This document shows, one piece after another, positions 33,582-42,321 of a DNA stretch of 44,538 bases. Position numbers and translations under genes: made by a program. The notes below the pieces were generated by a model that was given only the letters and a program-made list of their open reading frames with translations, was not told the origin of the DNA and ran no database searches. Source of the stretch: Candidatus Cryptoclostridium obscurum (GTDB lineage Bacteria; Bacillota; Dehalobacteriia; UBA7702); assembly GCA_904420535.1 (NCBI GenBank), contig CAJFVQ010000006.1:1-44538 (forward strand), read 5' to 3'. The first letter of the stretch is position 1; each line of letters opens with the position of its first letter.

Positions 33582-34153
33582 GTCATTTCTTTGCGTATAT
33601 CAGTAAAATGAAATGGATCAAACGATGGGGGTTGATGAAAAATACAGCGGAAGAAAACATCATGGAGCACAGCTGGCAAGTTGCCGTGGTTGCTCATGGA
33701 TTGGCCACCATCAAAAACGATGTGTTCGGTGGCAATGTTGACGCCGAACACATTGCGATGCTTGCTTTATATCATGAAACCGGTGAAGTTATCACCGGCG
33801 ATTTTGCAACGCCGGTAAAATATTTTAATCCTGAGATCAAAAATGCCATTGGCAGTTTGGAACATTTAGCAAAGGAAAAAATTTTTTCCATGCTTCCCTC
33901 GGAGTTGCAAAAAAGTTATGAGGGATTGATTTTTCCCGAGGAAAAAGGGGAAGAATATGCCATAGTAAAGGCAGCGGATAAAATCTGTGCCTACTTGAAA
34001 TGTGTGGAAGAATTAAAATGGGGAAACCAGGAATTTTCCAAAGCGGAGAAAACCATTCGCGGTGACTTAGAGAAAATGGATCGTGAAGAAGTGCGTTATT
34101 TTTTGGAACATTTTTTGGAAAGTTTCTCCTTAACCTTAGATGAATTAAATTAG
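33578..34153 (+). CDS. YfbR-like 5'-deoxynucleotidase (HD fold)
   Basis: The 191-residue protein matches YfbR: EEN-MEHSWQVA with H31, ALYHETGEVITGDFATPVKY with H66-E67, and KAADKICAYLKCVEE with the distal aspartate. YfbR removes phosphate from 5'-dNMPs, feeding thymidylate synthesis or nucleotide balance. The classic HD pair reads H-E here (H66-E67), a change from the E. coli enzyme that would alter a metal ligand unless it is normal in this branch. It overlaps the DUF3786 gene. Confidence 0.88.
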   Translation: MSHFFAYISKMKWIKRWGLMKNTAEENIMEHSWQVAVVAHGLATIKNDVFGGNVDAEHIAMLALYHETGEVITGDFATPVKYFNPEIKNAIGSLEHLAKEKIFSMLPSELQKSYEGLIFPEEKGEEYAIVKAADKICAYLKCVEELKWGNQEFSKAEKTIRGDLEKMDREEVRYFLEHFLESFSLTLDELN

Positions 34154-34182
34154 AAGGAAAGAGTAACAGTGAAGGTGAAAGA

Positions 34183-35208
34183 ATGAGCGGTAACCGTGAA
34201 AAATATGTGAAACGAAAAAGTAGTAGACAAAATTCCCATAAAGATCATGTGATGGGTTCACGTTCGGATGATACAAAATATCATCGCGTATTTTCGAAAT
34301 CTCGGAAATCTGAAAAAAGTAAAAATAAATCGCCATTGGTTTTGGGAATGCTTTTTTCCAAACGCAACCGGTTGCCGGTTTGTTTTGGGATTTTATCTCT
34401 CATTTTGGTGATTGTCGGTGTAATTATTATTGGTTCATCATCGGATACAACTACCGCCGCGGCGCCGCAACCCAAGCCTGAACAAGCCATTGATTTTCAA
34501 ACCTTCACTTATGAAGACGGACTTGTGACCATGGGGCTTAAGACAGCGGCGGAGGTAAGCCAAGAAACGGCGAACCGATCCAAAATTCTAATTCCGCCCA
34601 AAGCCAAAACATATGATCCCATAATTTACAGCTATCCTGCGGCGGGAAAACGCGTTTCTCTTACATTTGATGATGGTCCTTCTCCAAAAATGACAGAAGA
34701 TTATTTGAATGTTCTCGATGAACTGAATATCAAAGCTTCTTTCTTTATGTTGGCCAACAGTGTTATGGCCTATCCTGATTTGACCAAAGAGGTTGAAGAC
34801 CGGGGACATGACGTTGTCAGTCATTCTAAAGAGCATGCAAATTTAGCCAATCTTTCCTCAGACCAATTGGAAGCTGATTTTTCCTATAGTAATGATGCCT
34901 TTAAAGAAGTTTTGGGACATACGCCGAAAATGATGCGTCCACCTTACGGCAGTTATACCGATGAAGTACTTTCCGTTGCGAAAAAATATGGCCAACAACC
35001 GATTTACTGGAGCATTGATACCAATGATTGGCGCAAGTATTCCACAGAAACCATGGTGAATACGATTTTAAATAACCTTAGCGACGGTGCGGTCATTTTA
35101 ATGCATGAAGGGAAAAGTAATACTTTGGATGCCTTGCCCGCCATTGCTGAGGCCGTGCGGGCGGCCGGTTACGAATTTGTGCCCCTTTCGGAATTGTTGT
35201 CTTATTGA
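34183..35208 (+). CDS. Membrane-anchored polysaccharide deacetylase
   Basis: The 341-residue protein has a basic cytoplasmic N terminus (1-63), one membrane segment (about 64-84), a linker, and a NodB domain. Motif 1 is TFDDGPSP with D163/D164, motif 2 is SHSKEHANL with H214 and H218, motif 3 is RPPYGSY, and motif 5 is LMHEGKS. It should remove acetyl groups from N-acetylglucosamine residues of peptidoglycan or another envelope glycan outside the membrane. GAAGGTGAAAGA precedes the ATG. Confidence 0.92.
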   Translation: MSGNREKYVKRKSSRQNSHKDHVMGSRSDDTKYHRVFSKSRKSEKSKNKSPLVLGMLFSKRNRLPVCFGILSLILVIVGVIIIGSSSDTTTAAAPQPKPEQAIDFQTFTYEDGLVTMGLKTAAEVSQETANRSKILIPPKAKTYDPIIYSYPAAGKRVSLTFDDGPSPKMTEDYLNVLDELNIKASFFMLANSVMAYPDLTKEVEDRGHDVVSHSKEHANLANLSSDQLEADFSYSNDAFKEVLGHTPKMMRPPYGSYTDEVLSVAKKYGQQPIYWSIDTNDWRKYSTETMVNTILNNLSDGAVILMHEGKSNTLDALPAIAEAVRAAGYEFVPLSELLSY

Positions 35209-35250
35209 CCGTCATAGTATTTGATAAACGATTGATGAGAAAGAAGGAAA

Positions 35251-36129
35251 ATGATGCATAATAAACTGGGTAGAAACGATCTTTGCTGGTGTGATAGTGG
35301 AAAGAAGTATAAATCTTGCCACATAAATTTTGATCGTAAACTTGAGAGTTTTGCGGCCCAAGGCCATATTATTCCTTCCCATGATATGATCAAAACATCA
35401 GCGGAGATTGATATGATTCGTAAAAGCGCTGAAGTAAACATCGCTGTTTTAGATCACGTTGCTGAACATATCAAAGCAGGGATGACAACAGAAGAAATTG
35501 ATATGCTCGTCTACCAAAAAACTACAGATTTGGGTGGGATTCCTGCTCCTTTGGGATTTGAAGGGTTCCCTAAAAGTGTTTGTACTTCTATTAATGACCA
35601 AGTATGCCATGGAATTCCCTCGAAAGATGACGTTTTAAAAGAGGGCGATATTGTTAATGTTGACGTATCGACGATCTTAAACGACTTTTATTCTGACTCT
35701 TCCCGTATGTTTTGTATCGGTAATGTTAGTGAGGAAAAAAGACGCCTTGTTGAAGTTGCGAAAGAATGTGTGGAACTTGGCTTAAAGGAAGTCAAGCCTT
35801 GGGGATTTATGGGTGATATGTCTCAAGCAATTCATGACCATGCCGTTGCCAATGGCTACTCTGTTGTTCGAGAAATGGGCGGCCATGGTGTCGGTTTGGA
35901 ATTTCATGAAGATCCCTTTGTCAGTTATGTCGGTAAGCGCAATACGGAAATTGTATTGGCACCGGGAATGATTTTTACCATTGAACCCATGATTAATATG
36001 GGGGAACACGGTATTTATCTCGATAAAAAAAATGGCTGGACGGTCTATACGAAAGATGGAAAACCCTCGGCCCAATGGGAAATCATGGTTCTTGTTACTG
36101 AGGATGGTCATGAGGTTCTCGCCTATTAA
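35251..36129 (+). CDS. map: Type I methionine aminopeptidase with SEC-C zinc motif
   Basis: The 292-residue protein starts with a SEC-C motif (CWCDSGKKYKSCH, C12/C14/C23/H24) and continues with a complete type I MetAP. The metal-ligand motifs are NVDVS, FYSDSS, GGHGVGLEFHE, FTIEPM and SAQWEIMVLVTEDG. It removes the initiator methionine from nascent proteins; the N-terminal zinc motif is thought to help ribosome binding. ATG 35251 and 35254 are adjacent; either could be used after AAGAAGGA. Confidence 0.95.
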   Translation: MMHNKLGRNDLCWCDSGKKYKSCHINFDRKLESFAAQGHIIPSHDMIKTSAEIDMIRKSAEVNIAVLDHVAEHIKAGMTTEEIDMLVYQKTTDLGGIPAPLGFEGFPKSVCTSINDQVCHGIPSKDDVLKEGDIVNVDVSTILNDFYSDSSRMFCIGNVSEEKRRLVEVAKECVELGLKEVKPWGFMGDMSQAIHDHAVANGYSVVREMGGHGVGLEFHEDPFVSYVGKRNTEIVLAPGMIFTIEPMINMGEHGIYLDKKNGWTVYTKDGKPSAQWEIMVLVTEDGHEVLAY

Positions 36130-36147
36130 CCACTGAGACTCAAAAAG

Positions 36148-36180
36148 AACGGTATCGTTTTTTCGATACCGTTTTTATTT
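36148..36180 (+). terminator. Terminator after map
   Basis: AACGGTATCG and CGATACCGTT form a perfect 10-bp stem with a T6 loop, followed by TTTATTTG. Confidence 0.88.
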
Positions 36181-36252
36181 GTGCCAAAAAGAGATCAAGT
36201 TTTGTGAAAATTATGTTTTATTCTTTCAATATTTGGATAAAATTCTACTTTC

Positions 36253-36281
36253 TTGACAAAACATTATTTGAGTGTTACCAT
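36253..36281 (+). promoter_or_regulatory. Promoter of the P-type ATPase operon
   Basis: TTGACA (36253-36258), 17 bp, TACCAT (36276-36281). Just after it lies an imperfect dyad, TTTAAAGTT (36285-36293) with AACTTTTTAAA (36304-36314), that may be an operator. Confidence 0.65.
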
Positions 36282-36379
36282 ATCTTTAAAGTTGTTTATT
36301 GCTAACTTTTTAAATGCCTAATTCAGTCTTGTTTTTTTAAGTAACAGACTGATTGGTCAAAAGCGAAGGAGGAAATTGA

Positions 36380-36460
36380 ATGAAACATCATCGTTTTTGG
36401 GCATGGGCAGCGGCTGTCTGCCTTGGAATGGTAATTTACACAGGATATAAACGGAAATAA
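36380..36460 (+). CDS. 26-residue membrane peptide
   Basis: The ATG at 36380 follows GAAGGAGGAAATTGA, a near-ideal ribosome site that is repeated almost exactly before the next gene. The product is MKHHRFWAWAAAVCLGMVIY plus TGYKRK: a single hydrophobic helix between a His-rich start and a basic end. I take it as a genuine small membrane protein of the metal-ATPase operon. The paired histidines near the start could bind metal; that is inference. Confidence 0.7.
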   Translation: MKHHRFWAWAAAVCLGMVIYTGYKRK

Positions 36461-36474
36461 GGAGGAAATTGATT

Positions 36475-36783
36475 ATGTTAAGTGCTTCTTGTATGAAAAA
36501 AATAGGTTTGTTTGTCGGCGGCGTATTTTTGGGAACTGCCGGCGTAAAAGTACTTTCCAGCAAGGATGCTAAAAAAGCATATGTTCATTGTACTGCAGCG
36601 GCTTTAAGAGCGAAAAATAGCGTAATGAAGACCGTCTCTACGGTACAGGAAAACGCTGAAGATATTCTTGCCGAAGCGAAACAAATTAATGATGACAGAA
36701 TTGCCGCGGAAAACACCGCTGTGGTAGAAGATGAAGCGGAATGCTGTGACGTTTGCGCGGAATCCGAAGAAGCGAAGGAATGA
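36475..36783 (+). CDS. DUF6110 protein
   Basis: I start at ATG 36475, 9 nt after GGAGG; TTG 36469 is too close. The 102-residue protein has a Gly-rich hydrophobic segment (MKKIGLFVGGVFLGTAGVKVL), a helical middle (SKDAKKAYVHCTAAALRAKN) and an acidic, Cys-containing end (CCDVCAESEEAKE). It matches DUF6110, a family that commonly sits beside metal P-type ATPases. The C-terminal CCxxC could bind metal. Confidence 0.8.
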   Translation: MLSASCMKKIGLFVGGVFLGTAGVKVLSSKDAKKAYVHCTAAALRAKNSVMKTVSTVQENAEDILAEAKQINDDRIAAENTAVVEDEAECCDVCAESEEAKE

Positions 36784-36838
36784 TAATAACAACAATACCT
36801 TGAGGGTATTGCAGAATGCGTATTTGAAAGCAAGGTCG

Positions 36839-36869
36839 ACGGGGCTGGGCAGAACAGCTCCGTTTTTCC
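36839..36869 (+). terminator. Internal terminator or attenuator
   Basis: ACGGGGCTG and CAGCTCCGT form a 9-bp stem (one G-T wobble) with a 7-nt loop, followed by TTTTCC. It lies between the DUF6110 gene and the ATPase gene and should lower ATPase expression relative to the small proteins. Confidence 0.65.
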
Positions 36870-36899
36870 TGTGGAAAAACCCCTTATGGAGGAATCAAT

Positions 36900-38975
36900 G
36901 TGAAATTCATAATCAAACACGAAATCAAAGGGCGGATAAGGATTCATATGGTCTGCTCTCGTATGACTTATCGGGAAGCGGATACGCTTCTTTACTATTT
37001 GCAAAATTTACCCAATGTGAAGGATGCGAAGGTATATGACCGTACTGCCGATGCTGCCATTGTATATTCCGGTGGACGGGATGTGCTGATTCAGGCTTTG
37101 CAAAAATTTCATTATGAGGATGTTGCGGTTCCGAGCCATCTTTTGGATCATTCTGCACGAGATCTTAATGATTTTTATCAAGAAAAACTGATACGAAAAA
37201 TTTTACTTCGTCTCTTAGGGAAATGCTTTGTGCCTTCCCCTGTCAAAACCGTTGTAACATCATTAAAAACCCTCCGCTATCTTACAAAAGGAGTAAAATG
37301 TTTGTTGAAGGGAAATTTGGAAGTTCCCGTTTTGGATGCCACTGCCATTGGCGTTTCTGTAATTCGCCGTGATTTTAATACTGCGGGTTCCATTATGTTC
37401 CTGTTGGGGATCGGTGAAATTTTGGAGGAATGGACCCATAAGAAATCTGTAGGAGATCTTGCCAGGAGTATGTCTTTGAATATCGGCAAAGTTTGGATGC
37501 GCCGGGATGGCCAGGAAATGCTCGTATCGTCTAACCGCATTCTCCCCGGTGATGAAGTGATCGTCCATATGGGGCATATCATTCCCTTCGACGGAATTGT
37601 TGTCGCTGGAGAAGCCATGGTGAATCAGGCATCGCTTACTGGTGAAGGGCTCCCTGTAAAAAAAGAGGTCGACGGATATGTTTACGCTGGTACCGTTGTA
37701 GAAGAAGGCGAGTTGACCATCTGTGTGAAAAAAGTGTCAGGCAATACCCGGTATGAGAAAGTCATCGCCATGATTGAGGAGTCAGAAAAACTGAAATCGG
37801 GTTTGGAAAGCAAGGCCGAACATTTGGCTGATCGGCTGGTTCCTTATACGTTTTTGGGAACAGGACTTGTCTGGCTGCTTACACGCAGTGTAACGAAGGC
37901 ATTGTCCGTTTTAATGGTGGATTTTTCCTGTGCGTTGAAATTGGCGATGCCTATTACAGTTCTTTCGGCGATTCGAGAAGCCAGTGCTTCTCATATTACG
38001 GTAAAAGGTGGAAAATATTTGGAGGCAATGGCTGCAGCGACCACCGTTGTTTTCGATAAAACCGGCACTTTGACGAAAGCGCGGCCTACGGTGAAGGAGG
38101 TGATTCCCTTCGGGGATGAAAGTGCTTCTGAAATGTTGCGCATTGCGGCTTGTCTTGAGGAGCATTTCCCGCATTCCATGGCAAAGGCCGTTGTAAAAGC
38201 GGCAAAAGATCAAAATCTCGAACATGAAGAAATGCATTCCAAAGTGGAGTATATTGTGGCCCATGGGATTCACTCTTCAATTGCGGGGCAAAAAGTAGTG
38301 ATCGGCAGTTATCATTTTGTCTTTGAAGATGAAAGCTGTGTCATTCGTGAAGAGTTTAGGGAACGGTTTGAACATCTTCCCAAAAAATATTCTCATCTTT
38401 ATCTCGCGATTGAGAATGAATTGGCTGCTGTGATTTGTATAGAGGATCCATTGCGAGAAGAAGCAGCGGCAGTTGTCGAAGCTTTAAGAAACGAGGGAAT
38501 TCAGAAAATAGTCATGATGACAGGGGACAGTGAACGCGCTGCCGCAGCCATCGCCGAGAGGATTGGCGTGGATGAGTACTATTCCGAAGTGCTTCCTGAA
38601 GATAAAGCGAACTTTGTACAAAAAGAAAAAGCTGCGGGGAATACCGTGATCATGTTGGGGGACGGGATTAATGATTCCCCCGCTTTATCCGCCGCTGATG
38701 TGGGCATTGCCATCAGTGACGGCGCGGAAATCGCCCGGGAAATTGCTGATATTACCATTGCTGCCGACGATTTGTTGGAATTGGTTACACTGCTTCGCCT
38801 GAGCAAAGCTATGACGAGGAGAATTCAAAAAAATTATCGTGCGATCCTGGGGATCAACGGTGGCTTGATTACCTTGGGAGTTTGCGGTGTGATTCAGCCC
38901 ACGATCTCAGCTCTACTACATAATACGTCTACTTTGGGAATCAGCTTGCAAAGTATGAAGAATCTGCTTCCCTAA
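36900..38975 (+). CDS. P1B-type heavy-metal ATPase
   Basis: The GTG at 36900, 6 nt after GGAGG, gives 691 residues. The N-terminal 75 residues form an HMA-like domain without a CxxC pair. The P-type core is complete: TGEG (247-250), phosphorylation D386 in FDKTGTLT, TGDSERAAA and GDGINDSPALSAADVG. The transmembrane metal site reads SCALKLAMP (343-351) rather than CPC. I believe this is a known Bacillota subfamily of unsettled metal choice. It should export a transition metal using ATP. Confidence 0.9.
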   Translation: MKFIIKHEIKGRIRIHMVCSRMTYREADTLLYYLQNLPNVKDAKVYDRTADAAIVYSGGRDVLIQALQKFHYEDVAVPSHLLDHSARDLNDFYQEKLIRKILLRLLGKCFVPSPVKTVVTSLKTLRYLTKGVKCLLKGNLEVPVLDATAIGVSVIRRDFNTAGSIMFLLGIGEILEEWTHKKSVGDLARSMSLNIGKVWMRRDGQEMLVSSNRILPGDEVIVHMGHIIPFDGIVVAGEAMVNQASLTGEGLPVKKEVDGYVYAGTVVEEGELTICVKKVSGNTRYEKVIAMIEESEKLKSGLESKAEHLADRLVPYTFLGTGLVWLLTRSVTKALSVLMVDFSCALKLAMPITVLSAIREASASHITVKGGKYLEAMAAATTVVFDKTGTLTKARPTVKEVIPFGDESASEMLRIAACLEEHFPHSMAKAVVKAAKDQNLEHEEMHSKVEYIVAHGIHSSIAGQKVVIGSYHFVFEDESCVIREEFRERFEHLPKKYSHLYLAIENELAAVICIEDPLREEAAAVVEALRNEGIQKIVMMTGDSERAAAAIAERIGVDEYYSEVLPEDKANFVQKEKAAGNTVIMLGDGINDSPALSAADVGIAISDGAEIAREIADITIAADDLLELVTLLRLSKAMTRRIQKNYRAILGINGGLITLGVCGVIQPTISALLHNTSTLGISLQSMKNLLP

Positions 38976-39002
38976 ATTTCCTTAAATAATGATAAAATTT
39001 AA

Positions 39003-39038
39003 AAAACGACCGAAAACCATGAGTTTCGGCCGTTTTTT
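39003..39038 (+). terminator. Terminator after the ATPase gene
   Basis: AAAACGACCGAAA and TTTCGGCCGTTTT pair with one internal mismatch (A/C), loop ACCATGAG, and a T run. Confidence 0.8.
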
Positions 39039-39099
39039 ACTGTTGTAATTGTAAAAACGCTTGAGAAAAGCGCCTGCATATAGCTGATTGGTGCCTACT

Positions 39100-40243
39100 T
39101 TATTCGATCAAGCAGATTAGATCGTAGAAGTCCTGTTGATGTTCATCTATGAAGTGAAGTGTTTTGACAAGATGAGATAAATAGTAGTAATATTCATATT
39201 CATTGAAGTTCTCCCAATCATTGAAGAAATCAGTGGACCAATGGTAGAGATAAATGGCTCCGGCAAGGACAAAGGAAGGAAATGCTTTCTTTTCTTCCTC
39301 GGTAAATGGGGGGAAGGATACCATATTCTTTTGTATAGTCATGATATCCTTGAAGATAAGCTTTGACGCGCTCCATATCCATGGTGCCGTCGATCATAGC
39401 TTCCCAAGCGGCAATGGATATCACCAGAGAATAACCGATATCAGCCAAGCGATAATCCTCTTTGGACCAGTCAAAATCAAAAACACCGATGCACTTACCA
39501 TCTTTCCATTTTACATTGGAGACATGATAGTCGCAATGGCAGCAAGTTTTGGGAATCGAACCCAACATTCCGGAATCTTCCATTCCTTTTCTTGCTTTGT
39601 CGCACATGGCCAAAAGGTAGTCGAGATGGTCTTGGTACAGCATAAAGTAACGGTTCCTTGGAGGAATGGGAAGACCGTCGGGACAATGGACAAAGTAGTC
39701 TTTTTTCACCTCAAGAAATTCATAAATTGGAGGCTCAATTTTTTCTCCTCCTTGGAATCCGTAGACACAGTTGTGAAACTTTGCCAAAACTCCGGCCATG
39801 CTGTAGTATTCTTCATTTTTCAAGTTATTGTTGATCCAGTCGTAAGGATCGTCGCCATAAAGATAGTCGTAAACAGCCCAAGGGTACATTAAAGTTTTGC
39901 CATTGACCTCTTTAGGCATTTTTACAAAAGTTTTGTTTTCCGGAGTTTTGATGACTCCGGCAGCGAGGTCAAAACCGTGTTCAATGGCATAGGTAACGAG
40001 AGCGTGCTCTACTTTGATATCTTCGTCGGCAGTAGTAAGGCGATACCTGCGAATAAAGTAATCCACAGGTTTTCCGTCCGGAGTAGTTACTTCCACGCCG
40101 AAACTGCGGTTGACGTAGCCTCCGAAGATTTCATAGACTTTCTCCAATGTGCCCAGTTGATAAATATCTTCGATTAGCGATTGTATTTCCTGGAATTCGG
40201 AAGTGTATTGTTCAAAAAGCTTTTTCTCTTTCGGATCGATCAT
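39100..40243 (-). pseudogene. Frameshifted APH/CotS-like phosphotransferase
   Basis: The ATG at 40243 after GGGAGG opens the gene. Residues 1-312 form a protein-kinase-like small-molecule kinase (APH family): VHCPDGL, H236-C-D-Y-H240-x2-N243 as the catalytic loop and D256-F-D258 as the magnesium motif. At a run of six G/C (39308-39313) the frame slips; with five, PP would continue into FTEEEKKAFPSFVLAG and end in YDLICLIE at 39100, giving about 380 residues. As written, the kinase ends in 27 odd residues. The phosphorylated substrate is unknown (homoserine, choline-like amine or other). It is divergent from the transporter gene and carries a MerR-type promoter. Confidence 0.8.
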
Positions 40244-40326
40244 GTTTAATATCCTCCCTTGATAATCTTTGTTGATAAAAAGCCGTACTCCGAACAAAAA
40301 ATTGTCCCTAGTCCCTCGAGTACTCA

Positions 40327-40381
40327 CTCATCATAAACCTGCGCCCAACAGCCAAGTCAATACCCTTTTTTAAAAAGTTTT
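40327..40381 (-). promoter_or_regulatory. Left MerR-type promoter, arm of inverted repeat
   Basis: On the minus strand TTGACT (40360-40355) and TATGAT (40335-40330) are 19 bp apart. CTGTTGGGCGCAG (partial dyad) is centred at 40345, exactly mid-spacer. The sequence from the A/T run to TATGATGA repeats on the right side in opposite orientation. It faces the kinase gene. Confidence 0.7.
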
Positions 40382-40659
40382 TTCTATTGTAATATTTTGC
40401 GCTGAAGTTTAGAAAAAACATTGAGTGAGAAATGCTTTTTGCTGACGCTGTTTTCTTAAAACGTTTATGTAATGATTGATATGCTTATTTAACTGGTATT
40501 TTGATGTCATTTTTTGCGGATGAAATAATGTGATCAAAATGAGAAAAAATTTATTTCGTATTTTTTTCTGTAGGAAATCTTGTCATCAATTGGTTGTTCA
40601 GGGAAAATACAGAAGCTTTTGAGAGCGTGGAAATAAATACGGATAAAAAGTTGCTTAAA
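40382..40659. other. AT-rich spacer between divergent promoters
   Basis: About 280 bp without a gene, ribosome site or clear hairpin separates the inverted promoter copies. It is very AT-rich with runs of A and T. I see nothing more in it. Confidence 0.5.
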
Positions 40660-40718
40660 TTTAAAAATTTTTTTAAAAAGGGTATTGACTTGGCTGTTGG
40701 GAACAGGTTTATGATGAT
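40660..40718 (+). promoter_or_regulatory. Right MerR-type promoter, arm of inverted repeat
   Basis: TTGACT (40685-40690) and TATGAT (40710-40715) are 19 bp apart. CTGTT-GGG-AACAG (40694-40706) is a perfect 5-bp dyad centred at 40700, exactly mid-spacer. Such over-long spacers with central dyads are the mark of MerR-activated promoters. It faces the transporter-mttB unit. Confidence 0.75.
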
Positions 40719-40799
40719 TCCATACTCAGTAGGCCGTGGACATGTCTTCCAACTGAAGTACTAAATTTGAAATTTGAATTTCGGAAAGAAGGGATATTC

Positions 40800-41900
40800 T
40801 TGGGAATTTCTACAAATGAAGCTGTCAATACCGCGCTAAAACGCGACTATCGTAAAACAAAGGCGCGTTTCCTTCGTAAAGGCCTTATGTTTGCCTTTGC
40901 TTCCGGTATCAGTTATGGTTTGTTCTCTGCTTTTTTGACAGTTGGCGAAGCCTGGGGTGTGTGGAATGAATTCTGGGCGTTGCCCATAGCCGGGACGATC
41001 ATCGGCTATTGCCTACTCAGTGCCGTTGGATCAGGTTTAAATGATTTGATTTCCGGGGTTTGGTGTCTGATCATTGCTACCGCAAAAGGAAAAATGCGCG
41101 ATTTTTGGCCCGGTTTAAAGTCAAAGCCCGGTCGCTTAATTATCTGCGGTGCTCTTTGCGGTGCCATTGCTTCTACCTGCTATATCATCGGTTTAATGAT
41201 GGCCGGTGGAATCGCTGCTGCCGTTACTGCACTTTGCTCCGCTGTTGGCGCAATTTTAGCTAGGATTCTCTATAAGCAAAAATTAAACCTTCGTATGATC
41301 TGCGGTATTATGGTGTGTTTTATCGCGGCCGTTGTTCTCGGCGGTACTACATTGGGAAATATTGATACTACTGCCACCATTGGTATGTGCATTGCCTTTA
41401 TTGCCGCCATTGCCTGGGGGGTAGAGGGGTGCATCGCTGGTTACGGTACCATTATGGTGGATTATGAAATCGCGATTACAATCCGGCAAATTACTTCCGG
41501 TATTGCTCAATTGATCGTATTAGTCCCTATTTTTTGTATGATTGCCAACGCCACTGTTGATATGAGCGGTGTGGAAGGCAACCCCTATTTCTTCTTTGTC
41601 GGCGGCGCTATCTGTACTGTTGCAATATTGTGGTTCATTATTTCCGGATTTTTTGCCAATCCCGCCTATTCTCTGTGGTATAAAGGAAACTCTATGTGCG
41701 GTACAGCTTTGGGAATGGTTTGCAATGCCATGTATGCTTTTTGGAGTCCATTTTTCATGATGGTTGTTTGTGGATGGATTCTTGGCTGGGAGGGATATAC
41801 CCTTACCCCGGTTCAATGGCTGATGGCTCTCGTTGAAATTTTCGGCATTTGGCTAATCGCCATGAATCCTTTGGACTTGTTTCGAAAAAAGGAGGCTTGA
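40800..41900 (+). CDS. DMT-superfamily (EamA-like) transporter
   Basis: I prefer TTG 40800 (366 residues, first residues MGISTNEAVNTALKRDYRK), which has GAAGGGA 6 nt upstream; TTG 40767 would add 11 residues. About ten membrane helices in two similar halves, including GLMFAFASGISYGLFSAF, CGALCGAIASTCYIIGL and FIAAIAWGVEGCIAGYG, fit the drug/metabolite transporter layout. It would import or export a small molecule across the cytoplasmic membrane. Sitting ahead of an MttB-family gene, it is a candidate importer for the methylated substrate. The stop is 3 nt before the next start. Confidence 0.8.
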   Translation: MGISTNEAVNTALKRDYRKTKARFLRKGLMFAFASGISYGLFSAFLTVGEAWGVWNEFWALPIAGTIIGYCLLSAVGSGLNDLISGVWCLIIATAKGKMRDFWPGLKSKPGRLIICGALCGAIASTCYIIGLMMAGGIAAAVTALCSAVGAILARILYKQKLNLRMICGIMVCFIAAVVLGGTTLGNIDTTATIGMCIAFIAAIAWGVEGCIAGYGTIMVDYEIAITIRQITSGIAQLIVLVPIFCMIANATVDMSGVEGNPYFFFVGGAICTVAILWFIISGFFANPAYSLWYKGNSMCGTALGMVCNAMYAFWSPFFMMVVCGWILGWEGYTLTPVQWLMALVEIFGIWLIAMNPLDLFRKKEA

Positions 41901-41903
41901 AGA

Positions 41904-42173
41904 GTGAGTAAAAGACCCTTAAATTTTGCGGTGCTGAAATACATGACCACTGTTGATGTGGCCTGTGTTGACGATGTGATGGCAGCATTAGAGGATGAAT
42001 ATTCTGATTGGAAGATGTTCAAGCCCTCTGGAATTCTCGAGGTTCTGATGACTGGCGAAAAAAATGATTTGCTTGTTGAGGATCATTATGAGTATAATAA
42101 AAATGGCGAATTGATGATCTATTATCGTGCTCCCGAAGAGGGGAGAGCAACGATCAATTCTTACATTAAATAG
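41904..42173 (+). CDS. Unknown 89-residue protein
   Basis: GTG at 41904, after AAAGGAGG (41888-41894), gives 89 residues. Its helices (VACVDDVMAALEDEYSDW, GILEVLMTGEKNDLL) followed by a beta pair (GELMIYYRAPEEGRATINSY) suggest a small winged-helix-like fold, but I recognise no family. It is tightly packed after the transporter and before mttB, so it probably serves the same pathway, perhaps in regulation or as an accessory protein. Confidence 0.65.
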   Translation: MSKRPLNFAVLKYMTTVDVACVDDVMAALEDEYSDWKMFKPSGILEVLMTGEKNDLLVEDHYEYNKNGELMIYYRAPEEGRATINSYIK

Positions 42174-42218
42174 TTTTCGGTTTGGTTTCCTCTGGAGCCA
42201 AAAAATCACTTCTTTCAT

Positions 42219-42254
42219 GGAAAGTCGGAAGCATAGTCCCTCTTTCGGCTTTCC
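42219..42254 (+). promoter_or_regulatory. Intercistronic hairpin before mttB
   Basis: Thirteen pairs (including two G-T) form between 42219-42231 and 42242-42254, with a 10-nt loop and no following T run. It may be a processing or stability hairpin. Confidence 0.45.
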
Positions 42255-42321
42255 AACAATATTTTGTAACATTGAAAATGAATTTTTGGTATGTGAAAGT
42301 AAAAGAAAATGAGGTTATATT

